Shown: positions 7,133 through 12,513 of the stretch, one piece after another
How the letters are laid out: every line of letters starts with the position of its first letter
Position numbering within the stretch: position 1 is the first letter of the stretch
NCBI GenBank assembly: GCA_003451785.1
Contig: DMJL01000091.1
Location: forward strand, 1 to 12,513
DNA length: 12,513 nt
Reading direction: 5' to 3'
Source: Bacteroidales bacterium
GTDB taxonomy: Bacteria; Bacteroidota; Bacteroidia; Bacteroidales; UBA7960
Translations under genes and position numbers: made by a program
The notes under the pieces: generated by a model
What the model was told of the DNA's origin: nothing
Database searches by the model: none
The model's input: the letters and a program-made list of their open reading frames with translations, nothing else

Positions 7133-8025
7133 ATTTGTTGTTCCTTTTGAAGCTTTTCCAAAAGCATAATCACAGTTCCTATTGCGTCTTCCGATGCTTT
7201 TAGGAGTGGTTTTCGCGACACACCGCCATACATACCCAAATAGTCCAAAGCGGCTTTAAGTGCCGGCACTCCCCATTTTCGAGTTACAGAAATGTTTAGC
7301 TCTACAATTTCTTGCTGCAATACAAAGGCATCGTCCAATCGATTTTCTACAAACAAGTTGTAAATCTTCAAACAGACCTGCGGGGCAATATTGGCCAATG
7401 CCAAAATACCACCCACAGCTCCAATTTGCAATGCTGGCAGAAGAAACCCCGCCGAGCCTGCAAGTACCTGAAAGTTTTGTTTGCTATTCGAAACAATGTT
7501 CTGCAATTTCTGTATATCGCCTCCGGAGTCCTTTAGCCCAACAATGTTGTCGTGCCTTGCAATGTTGAGAATGGTTTCTGCAGATAGGTCTATGCCGGTG
7601 TTTTGGGGCATATTGTAAATGATAATCGGAATGGTGGATGCATCGGCCACCGAATGATAGTGTGCCCTGAGGGTTTCTGCATCCATCTGCGATTTGTAGA
7701 ACGACGGATTAAGCACTACCGCAGCATCGGCCCCAGCCCGGGCGGCTTCTTTTGTAAGGATAATGGTTTCTCTGGTTGACTCGCATCCCGTGCCTGCAAG
7801 CATTAGTTTATCGGGCAAAACGGCCTCGCGGGCAGTGTGGAGTACTGAAAACTTCTCTTTTTGCGAAAGCATTGCCGCTTCTCCATTAGAACCCAGCAGC
7901 AGAAAACCGGCCAATGGGTAACGCGCCAATTGCTGTAGGTTCTGATGCAGTGCATCGGGCTTAAACTCTTCCGATTTGTCGAAAGGTGTTGTTACTGGAG
8001 GGAAAATTCCGTTGAGCTTTAGCAT
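7129..8025 (-). CDS. DapA-superfamily aldolase closely resembling 4-hydroxy-2-oxoglutarate aldolase (HOGA1-like)
   Basis: This is a class I pyruvate aldolase of the DHDPS/NAL superfamily, 298 residues. The Schiff-base lysine is K165 (GLKDSGGD), the catalytic tyrosine Y137 (IIYNMPQNTG) and the substrate loop GSNGE (45-49). Several segments resemble mammalian HOGA1 as I recall it, more than bacterial DapA: GSNGE replaces GTTGE, and LAGTGCEST, NTGIDLS, GLKDSGGD, FQVLAGSAGFL, GAVGG...ALAN and VTRKWGVPALK all have close counterparts. HOGA1 splits 4-hydroxy-2-oxoglutarate into pyruvate and glyoxylate at the end of hydroxyproline breakdown. A hydroxyacid dehydrogenase of the glyoxylate reductase group lies 53 nt upstream, which suits that product. 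The next gene overlaps by 4 bp. The superfamily call is firm; the exact substrate is a homology inference, and DHDPS or NAL function is less likely. Confidence 0.85.
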   Translation of the reverse strand: MLKLNGIFPPVTTPFDKSEEFKPDALHQNLQQLARYPLAGFLLLGSNGEAAMLSQKEKFSVLHTAREAVLPDKLMLAGTGCESTRETIILTKEAARAGADAAVVLNPSFYKSQMDAETLRAHYHSVADASTIPIIIYNMPQNTGIDLSAETILNIARHDNIVGLKDSGGDIQKLQNIVSNSKQNFQVLAGSAGFLLPALQIGAVGGILALANIAPQVCLKIYNLFVENRLDDAFVLQQEIVELNISVTRKWGVPALKAALDYLGMYGGVSRKPLLKASEDAIGTVIMLLEKLQKEQQI

Positions 8026-8078
8026 GATAACTTATTTAGGGCAGATCTTGGTTAATGGTTCTTATAATGCAGCCGTTT

Positions 8079-9011
8079 TTAGTATTCCAATAAGCGATTT
8101 ACCAAATGCAACAGTGGTTTTCCCAGTTTGGTTCGATGATAATTCTCTACTATTTGGGCAGCTACCGAGTCGGGATGTGTAAGACTGGCAATATGCGGAG
8201 TTACAAATATTTTGGGATGACTCCAAAACACATGGTCGTCGGGCAATGGTTCCGTTACAAAAACATCGAGGCTCGCTCCTTCAATGTGTCCTTGGTCAAT
8301 GAGTTGCACAAGGTCGTCGTCAACCAAAAGACCGCCTCTTCCAATATTTATTACCCAAGCTCCTTTGGGCAATTGCTTTAGATAGTTGTAGTTTAATATT
8401 CCCTGAGTTTCTGATGTTAATGGAAGCAGAGATACTAACAAATTGCAACTGCGCAAAAAATCTGCAAGTTGCTCCATTCCATAGTATTTCTTTATGCCTT
8501 GAGGCGATGGGTTAGGTGAACGCCCCCAACCCACTACCGAAAATCCGGCTTCGGTAAGCTTGGTTGCTACATGTGCACCAATATTTCCTGTTCCCATTAT
8601 CCCAACCCTAATATCCGAAATGCGCCTATACAGTTTCTTTTTCCAAACCTTTTGAATTTGGTTTTCCCTGTACATGGGCAGCATTCTAAGTTGCGACATG
8701 ATGGTGGCAAGCACAAATTCATACATATCCTGCGATAGCAGGGGGTCTATTATCCGCACAATATTTACCGGCGGAGCAATGGATTTGTCTTTTACGAGAT
8801 GGTCAACGCCTGCACCCATCGAAGAGATGGTTTTGAGATTGGGGAAATGGGCAAAAATACCCGGTGGCTGATTCCAAGCTAAAATAAACTCCACGGTTGA
8901 TTGGTCGGTTACCTCGTCGAGCGACAAAACTTCTATCGAGCTATCTACCTTTTGAATAGCCCTAATCCATGGCGAAATGTTTTGCAGGGGGCTTGCTATG
9001 ATGATGCACAT
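8079..9011 (-). CDS. ghrA: D-2-hydroxyacid dehydrogenase, GhrA-like glyoxylate/hydroxypyruvate reductase
   Basis: This is an NAD(P)-dependent D-isomer-specific 2-hydroxyacid dehydrogenase of 310 residues. The Rossmann loop is GTGNIG (140-145, within VGIMGTGNIGAHVA). The catalytic triad is R225 (INIGRGGLL), E254 (DVFVTEPLP) and H273 (VTPHIAS). Resemblance to E. coli GhrA includes the short N-terminal domain without the usual substrate-domain extension, the GAGVD segment (67-70 region) and the C-terminal ending in ...NR..EY. GhrA reduces glyoxylate to glycolate and hydroxypyruvate to glycerate. It is the first gene of the minus-strand run: the aldolase start is 53 nt downstream with no promoter match between. 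Together they could form and then remove glyoxylate. Substrate assignment by similarity is moderate; other 2-ketoacids are possible. It is cytoplasmic and complete. Confidence 0.86.
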   Translation of the reverse strand: MCIIIASPLQNISPWIRAIQKVDSSIEVLSLDEVTDQSTVEFILAWNQPPGIFAHFPNLKTISSMGAGVDHLVKDKSIAPPVNIVRIIDPLLSQDMYEFVLATIMSQLRMLPMYRENQIQKVWKKKLYRRISDIRVGIMGTGNIGAHVATKLTEAGFSVVGWGRSPNPSPQGIKKYYGMEQLADFLRSCNLLVSLLPLTSETQGILNYNYLKQLPKGAWVINIGRGGLLVDDDLVQLIDQGHIEGASLDVFVTEPLPDDHVFWSHPKIFVTPHIASLTHPDSVAAQIVENYHRTKLGKPLLHLVNRLLEY

Positions 9012-9323
9012 TGTTTGAAAAAATTATCCCATAAAATTCGTAAGAATTATTCATCAAAACAATGCCGCAAACAAACAATTTGAATGTTTTAACCATGGGC
9101 GGTTAAACTCTGCCGGCAGCCTTATCCCCTTACTCTTTGTGCTTTTGATGAATGGGAATGGGACTAATGGTTTCGAGCGAGTGATGCGTCAATTGGCTTA
9201 TTTGTGGATTTTTCGGTTGTTGAGTCGGATTTTTCCACAAGTAACATCATGTAGCTTGTCAAAATTTCAACATTGTGCTGCTGCAAATCTGTCGGACTTA
9301 GGCGTTCTTGGTCGGTTGGGTTA
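9012..9323. other. Intergenic region between the galactanase and GhrA-like genes
   Basis: This 312-bp stretch separates two minus-strand genes, so it should hold the 3' end of the galactanase mRNA and the promoter of the ghrA run. No clear TAnnTTTG promoter and no convincing terminator were seen. The only structure noted is an inverted repeat, TTGTGGA at 9202-9208 and TCCACAA at 9234-9240. Short open frames here have no recognisable protein character. Confidence 0.5.
9202..9240. repeat. Short inverted repeat with internal direct repeat
   Basis: TTGTGGA (9202-9208) and TCCACAA (9234-9240) form a 7-bp inverted repeat with a 25-nt spacer. Within it GGATTTTTC occurs at both ends (from 9207 and from 9228), so the element is partly direct and partly inverted. 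It lies about 190 bp upstream of the ghrA-like start. It could be a protein-binding site or chance in AT-rich DNA; there is no T-tract suggesting a terminator. Confidence 0.3.
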
Positions 9324-10400
9324 TCAGGGCGCAAATACCGAAATAGCCGGCAGCGCACGATTGTTGAAGTCCCAAAGAGCTTGATTTTCCCAAGTTGAGC
9401 CGTCTGTAGCTTGGACGCCCCTGTAACTTATCCATTCAGCTCCCCAATACACAAATCCAATTCCATTAGGTACATTGTCAATGATTTGCCGAATTTGCTG
9501 CATGAAGGCTAATTGTCCTTCGCTGGTGGCCGGTATTCCAGGTATCAAATGCCCGGCTTCTCCTACTACATTGTTAGTCCAGTCGTTCCATCCAAGAGTA
9601 AATGGATAAGAAGTTTCGGCAATAAAAATTGGTTTTTGGTGGTTGGATGCAATTTGTGTGAGTGCCTGCTGCAGTGCGCTAAGGTTTGTACCGTGCCATT
9701 TAGGATAATACGAAATGCCTATGATGTCGTAATCTAATCCTGCAATGCGTCCCAAAAAATAATTTGCAGCAGTAGTACCACCAATGTGCATTACTATTTT
9801 CGATCTTGGACTGTAGGTTCGCACTGCTTCAATGCCTCTCTGTAGCAAAGCCCGCATCTGTGTAGGTTGATTGATGTGACCATGGGGCCACAACAGACCG
9901 GAGTTTATTTCATTGCCAATCTTTATGTATTCGGGTTGTATGGCCTGCACTACCCTTCGGGTAAAATGATAGACACTATCTAAAAGCCTTTCGTAAGAAA
10001 TTCCCTGCCACAATGCAGGAATCGTTTGTGTACCGGGGTCTGCCCAACTATCGGAATAATGCAGGGTGAGCATCACCTTCATTCCGCGATTTTTGATTTC
10101 GGTTGAAAGGGTTTTCACGGTTTCGAATCCCGAAGTAGGGGTAGTCGGATTGTTCCAAAGTCGCAAGCGCACCACATTGGCTCCGGCATTTTTCAGCGTA
10201 GCAAGCATATCTTCGGGAACACCCGCGGCGTTTCTAATTGCCAAACCACTTTGTCGCACTTCGGGCAAAAACGACATATCGGCTCCCCGAATTTCAAGTG
10301 TTGGGGTCTTAGGTGCTTCCGGTATTTCAGGAACTTCAGGCTCTCCACACGAAACAAGGACTATAAGCGAAAGTAAAATTGCAAGAAACTTCTTTGCCAT
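9324..10400 (-). CDS. Arabinogalactan endo-beta-1,4-galactanase, GH53, lipoprotein
   Basis: The enzyme cleaves beta-1,4-linked galactan side chains of pectin (type I arabinogalactan). Residues 1-18 form a lipoprotein signal with lipobox LVSC, lipidated at C18. A Pro/Glu-rich linker (EPEVPEIPEAPKTP) follows. The GH53 barrel spans about 36-352: GADMSFLPEV, ANVVRLRLWNNP, VMLTLHYSDSWADPG, acid/base E164 (KIGNEINSGLLWP), ISYYPKWHG (229-237) and nucleophile E262 (FIAETSYP). The length, 358 residues, is normal for a single-domain galactanase. The acidic residues right after the lipidated Cys (CGEPE) could be a surface-export signal of the kind known in Bacteroidota, so it may face outward. No SusC/SusD pair, sensor or further glycosidase lies in the window. 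The N-terminal ATG gives the best signal sequence. Confidence 0.94.
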   Translation of the reverse strand: MAKKFLAILLSLIVLVSCGEPEVPEIPEAPKTPTLEIRGADMSFLPEVRQSGLAIRNAAGVPEDMLATLKNAGANVVRLRLWNNPTTPTSGFETVKTLSTEIKNRGMKVMLTLHYSDSWADPGTQTIPALWQGISYERLLDSVYHFTRRVVQAIQPEYIKIGNEINSGLLWPHGHINQPTQMRALLQRGIEAVRTYSPRSKIVMHIGGTTAANYFLGRIAGLDYDIIGISYYPKWHGTNLSALQQALTQIASNHQKPIFIAETSYPFTLGWNDWTNNVVGEAGHLIPGIPATSEGQLAFMQQIRQIIDNVPNGIGFVYWGAEWISYRGVQATDGSTWENQALWDFNNRALPAISVFAP

Positions 10401-10669
10401 AGCATTCAGTGTTTAAAATTTTAGACTGTTGAATTTAAATATCTAAAATCCAATCAAAGATAGATGCAATTATACGAAGCCTTGTAAATGTTCACTCATT
10501 AGTCTTTTATTCAAAAAGTAAAGTTAATGGCAAAAACCTTAAGCAGAACAATAAATCTTGGCGTATTCGCCTTATTTGGAAGCTAATAATCGGGATACAA
10601 TTCTTTGATAATTTGCCAAAGGGCAAGTACATAAGTTTGTCTTGCAAGAATCTAATTGGAAATGGGCAT
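10401..10669. other. Intergenic region upstream of the galactanase gene
   Basis: The roughly 270-bp AT-rich region lies between the galactanase start and the tRNA terminator. It probably holds the galactanase promoter (candidate at 10455-10462). A 10-bp palindrome, TAAAATTTTA, lies about 15 bp upstream of the galactanase start. No credible small gene or RNA structure was seen. Confidence 0.5.
10455..10462 (-). promoter_or_regulatory. Candidate -7 element for the galactanase gene
   Basis: The minus strand reads TATCTTTG, a full match to TAnnTTTG. It would place the transcription start about 48 nt before the galactanase ATG. The -33 TTG at the expected spacing was not found, so this is a moderate call. 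Confidence 0.4.
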
Positions 10670-10700
10670 AAAAAAACATCCTTGTGTTGCAAGGATGTTT
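10670..10700 (-). terminator. Rho-independent terminator of the tRNA gene
   Basis: AAACATCCTTG (10674-10684) pairs perfectly with CAAGGATGTTT (10690-10700), an 11-bp stem with a 5-nt loop. On the minus strand the stem runs into a stretch of T residues (10670-10676), the classic intrinsic terminator layout. It begins 5 nt beyond the encoded CCA end of the tRNA. Confidence 0.88.
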
Positions 10701-10705
10701 GATGT

Positions 10706-10782
10706 TGGTGGGCCCAGCTGGGCTCGAACCAGCGACCAACTGATTATGAGTCAGCTACTCTAACCAACTGAGCTATGGGCCC
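10706..10782 (-). tRNA. tRNA with CAU anticodon, most like tRNA-Ile2 (lysidine type); tRNA-Met is the alternative
   Basis: The minus strand folds as a full cloverleaf of 74 nt plus an encoded CCA (10706-10708). The acceptor stem is GGGCCCA/TGGGCCC, the D-arm contains AGCTCAGTTGGTTAGAG, the anticodon stem-loop is GCTGA-CTCATAA-TCAGT (anticodon CAT at loop centre), the variable loop TGGTC, and the T-arm GCTGG-TTCGAGC-CCAGC. CAU is read by both Met tRNAs and by Ile2, whose first anticodon base becomes lysidine through TilS. The anticodon arm through T-arm resembles E. coli tRNA-Ile2, and the acceptor pairs C4-G69 and C5-G68 are those used by E. coli TilS, so Ile2 is favoured. It is not an initiator: the first acceptor pair G1-C72 is matched. 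Confidence 0.93.
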
Positions 10783-10814
10783 GTTAAAGCATGAAATATG
10801 CCGTTTTGGGATTG

Positions 10815-10846
10815 CAAATGTACGAAATATGAATAAACATTCGCAA
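10815..10846 (-). promoter_or_regulatory. Bacteroidota-type promoter of the tRNA gene
   Basis: On the minus strand, TTG (plus positions 10844-10846) is followed after 21 nt by TACATTTG (10815-10822), matching the -33 TTG and -7 TAnnTTTG elements. The start would be about 26 nt before the tRNA 5' end. Promoter, tRNA and terminator therefore form a self-contained unit. Confidence 0.6.
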
Positions 10847-10955
10847 CTTTGGCAAAAATTATTGCAAGAATTTGCCTGATGAGATTTTCCCACAAATTGG
10901 CAAGTGCGAATGATGGAGTATTTTATCCAACTTTTTATAGGCAAATAACTTAGAA

Positions 10956-11612
10956 ATGAATACTATAAAGAACATTATTTTTGATTTGGGCGGCGTGTTG
11001 TTCAACATTAGTTATCAGGCTACTTTGGATGCCTTTGCCAGACTTGGAATGAAAGATTTCGAGGGTTTTTTTACGCAAGCAGCACAAATAAATCTTTTTG
11101 ACAAACTCGACAGAGGCGAAATATCTGAGAAGGATTTCTGCCAAACTTTAAGGCAACTGTCGGGAACGAATATTTCTGACGATAATATTATGGCTGCATG
11201 GAATGCCATGCTCCTGGATTTTCCATTGCACCATGACGATTTGCTTCGTGGGGTAGGAGTAAATTATCGAATATTCTTGCTGAGCAACACCAATTCGATT
11301 CATTATCCAGTTTACGAGGATTATATGCTACAAACCATCGGTCATAGAGGGCTCGATCATTTATTCGAAAAGTCGTACTTGTCGTATAAGATAGGATTGC
11401 GAAAGCCGGAGCCTGATGCCTACAAACTGATTTTGCAGGAGAATGACCTTGTTGCCAACGAAACCTTGTTTATAGACGACACCATGCAGCATGTGGTTGG
11501 TGCCAGGGCTGTGGGATTAAAAGCCTTGTGGCTCAATCTTGCAGAATTGAAAACCGTTGATTTGTTTAATCAGCGCTACCTGCTTCGTCCGGAGGCAATG
11601 GAACTCTGCTGA
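10956..11612 (+). CDS. HAD-superfamily phosphatase, YihX-like
   Basis: The 218-residue protein carries the four HAD motifs. Motif I is FDLGGVLFN with nucleophile D10; the second acidic residue of DxD is replaced by G12, as in YihX-type proteins. Motif II is LLSNTN with S110, motif III GLRKPEPD with K150, and motif IV LFIDDT with D174 and D175. The segment between motifs I and II is a helical cap (about 18-90). YihX dephosphorylates sugar phosphates such as alpha-glucose 1-phosphate in E. coli; the substrate here cannot be read from sequence. It is cytoplasmic, with no signal peptide. The last 16 codons overlap the end of the convergent dus gene by 47 bp. The gene appears transcribed alone; the upstream tRNA is on the other strand. 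Confidence 0.88.
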   Translation: MNTIKNIIFDLGGVLFNISYQATLDAFARLGMKDFEGFFTQAAQINLFDKLDRGEISEKDFCQTLRQLSGTNISDDNIMAAWNAMLLDFPLHHDDLLRGVGVNYRIFLLSNTNSIHYPVYEDYMLQTIGHRGLDHLFEKSYLSYKIGLRKPEPDAYKLILQENDLVANETLFIDDTMQHVVGARAVGLKALWLNLAELKTVDLFNQRYLLRPEAMELC

Positions 11613-12513
11613 AATCATCTGTCTCTACTTGGCTCAGTATTATATGAAGCTCAGCGGAGGTAGCTGCGCCCACAAGTTGCATTTTGTAGTGCTTAAAGTG
11701 CGGAATTCCTCGGAAGTAGTGGCCGTAGTGTCGGCGCATTTCAAAAACGGTGGTCTTTTCCCCTTTCCAATGCAACGAGGCATTTATGTGCTTGCGACAA
11801 ACAGCCACTCTTTCGGCAATGGTTGGCAACTCCGGTTCAGATCCATTATCGAAGTACGATTTTACTTCGGCAAAAATCCAAGGATTGCCAATGGCTGCCC
11901 GTCCGATCATTATTCCGTCAACGCCATATTGTTGCAGTGCTTCCAAAGCTTGATGAGCAGTTGTGATATCGCCGTTGCCAATAATTGGGATAAACATTCT
12001 TGGGTTGTTCTTTACTTGCCCTATCAATGTCCAGTCGGCTTGTCCGGTGTACATTTGGCATCGGGTTCGCCCATGTATAGCCAATGCTGCAATACCGCAA
12101 TCTTGAAGGCGTTCGGCTATTTCTACAATGTGTTTCGATTTTTGGTCGTATCCCAATCTGGTTTTAACAGTAACGGGCACATCAACAGCATCTACCACAC
12201 GGCGCGTCATCTCCACCATTTTTGCAATATCGTTCATTATTCCTGAGCCTGCTCCCTTAGATGCTACCTTGCGCACAGGACAGCCAAAGTTGATATCAAC
12301 AAAGTCGGGCTTGTTGTTTGCTGCAACCTTTGCAGCTTCCACCATTGCATCAATATCGGCTCCAAAAATCTGAATGCTCACGGGTCGTTCCAAAGTGTGA
12401 ATATCTAATTTTTGAATGCTTTTCTGTGCATCCCTCACAAGACCGTCGGCAGAGATAAACTCGGTATAAACCCAATCTGCCCCCATCTCGCGACAGAGCA
12501 TGCGAAATGGAGG
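11566..12513 (-). CDS. dusB: tRNA-dihydrouridine synthase, DusB-like, N-terminus cut by window edge
   Basis: This FMN enzyme reduces uridines in the tRNA D-loop. The frame is open to the right edge; the first visible residues PPFRMLCREMGAD follow the expected LAPMxxVTD of the family, so about 15-20 N-terminal residues are missing. Counting from the methionine at 12501, the catalytic cysteine is C74 in VDINFGCPVRKV, followed by GAGSGIM (84-90 region), VKTRLGYD, IHGRTRCQMYTG, IIGNGDI and IMIGRAAIGNPWIF, the FMN-phosphate site. The helical C-terminal domain contains MRRHYGHYFRG. The order and length fit DusB of Bacteroidota. The stop lies inside the 3' end of the convergent HAD gene (47-bp overlap). 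No operon partner is visible. Confidence 0.93.
   Translation of the reverse strand, partial: PPFRMLCREMGADWVYTEFISADGLVRDAQKSIQKLDIHTLERPVSIQIFGADIDAMVEAAKVAANNKPDFVDINFGCPVRKVASKGAGSGIMNDIAKMVEMTRRVVDAVDVPVTVKTRLGYDQKSKHIVEIAERLQDCGIAALAIHGRTRCQMYTGQADWTLIGQVKNNPRMFIPIIGNGDITTAHQALEALQQYGVDGIMIGRAAIGNPWIFAEVKSYFDNGSEPELPTIAERVAVCRKHINASLHWKGEKTTVFEMRRHYGHYFRGIPHFKHYKMQLVGAATSAELHIILSQVETDDFSRVPLPPDEAGSAD

Noticed and set aside
8026..8078. Possible separate promoter between the ghrA-like and aldolase genes
   Set aside because: No TAnnTTTG or TTG pair on the minus strand in the 53-nt gap; cotranscription is the simpler reading.
9139..9384. Overlapping short frames on both strands in the galactanase–ghrA gap
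   Set aside because: Both run into the galactanase 3' end, have no recognisable motif and no start signal; treated as chance frames.
10507..10692. 61-codon minus-strand frame between the galactanase and the tRNA
   Set aside because: It starts inside the tRNA terminator hairpin and has no protein-like features.
11557..12246. 229-codon open frame on the plus strand
   Set aside because: It is antisense to the DusB-like gene, whose motifs are intact; the protein is Cys/Ser/His-rich and unlike any family.

Overview
The window looks like chromosomal DNA of a member of the Bacteroidota. The evidence is a DAHP synthase–chorismate mutase fusion, an RNase H with a viroplasmin-type N-terminal domain, secreted proteins whose signal peptides end in ...AQ or ...GQ, matches to the Bacteroidota -7 promoter element TAnnTTTG, and gene starts without clear Shine-Dalgarno sequences. 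No transposase, phage gene, CRISPR array or rRNA was seen. The gene order looks native, not acquired.

Layout, left to right. (1) 1-2123, plus strand: the 3' end of a DAHP synthase/chorismate mutase gene, thiL (4-bp overlap) and a viroplasmin-type RNase H (12-nt gap) form a tight run. (2) 2232-2684, minus strand: a secreted DUF2147 protein with a terminator hairpin behind it. (3) 3078-5233, plus strand: a DUF1611 protein (DgcN-like) and an enolase-superfamily dipeptide epimerase (DgcA-like), together a probable D-glutamate or D-Glu-dipeptide salvage pair. (4) 9011-5234, minus strand: a compact run of four genes, namely a GhrA-like hydroxyacid dehydrogenase, an aldolase strikingly like mammalian 4-hydroxy-2-oxoglutarate aldolase (HOGA1), a four-helix membrane protein of unknown function, and an exported M19 dipeptidase. 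This run meets the epimerase gene stop codon to stop codon. (5) 10400-9324, minus strand: a GH53 endo-beta-1,4-galactanase lipoprotein. (6) 10782-10706, minus strand: a CAU-anticodon tRNA, most like tRNA-Ile2, with its own promoter and terminator. (7) 10956-12513: a YihX-like HAD phosphatase (plus) converging on, and overlapping, a DusB-like tRNA-dihydrouridine synthase (minus) that runs off the right edge.

The most interesting part is the pair of convergent clusters at 3078-9011. The plus cluster can change the stereochemistry of D-glutamate or Ala-Glu-type dipeptides, and the minus cluster ends in an exported dipeptidase of a family that tolerates D-residues. Upstream in the same minus cluster, an aldolase expected to release glyoxylate and pyruvate sits beside a reductase of the glyoxylate/hydroxypyruvate family. 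A combined D-amino-acid, dipeptide and 4-hydroxyglutamate/glyoxylate scavenging locus is a reasonable inference, but the sequence alone does not prove it.
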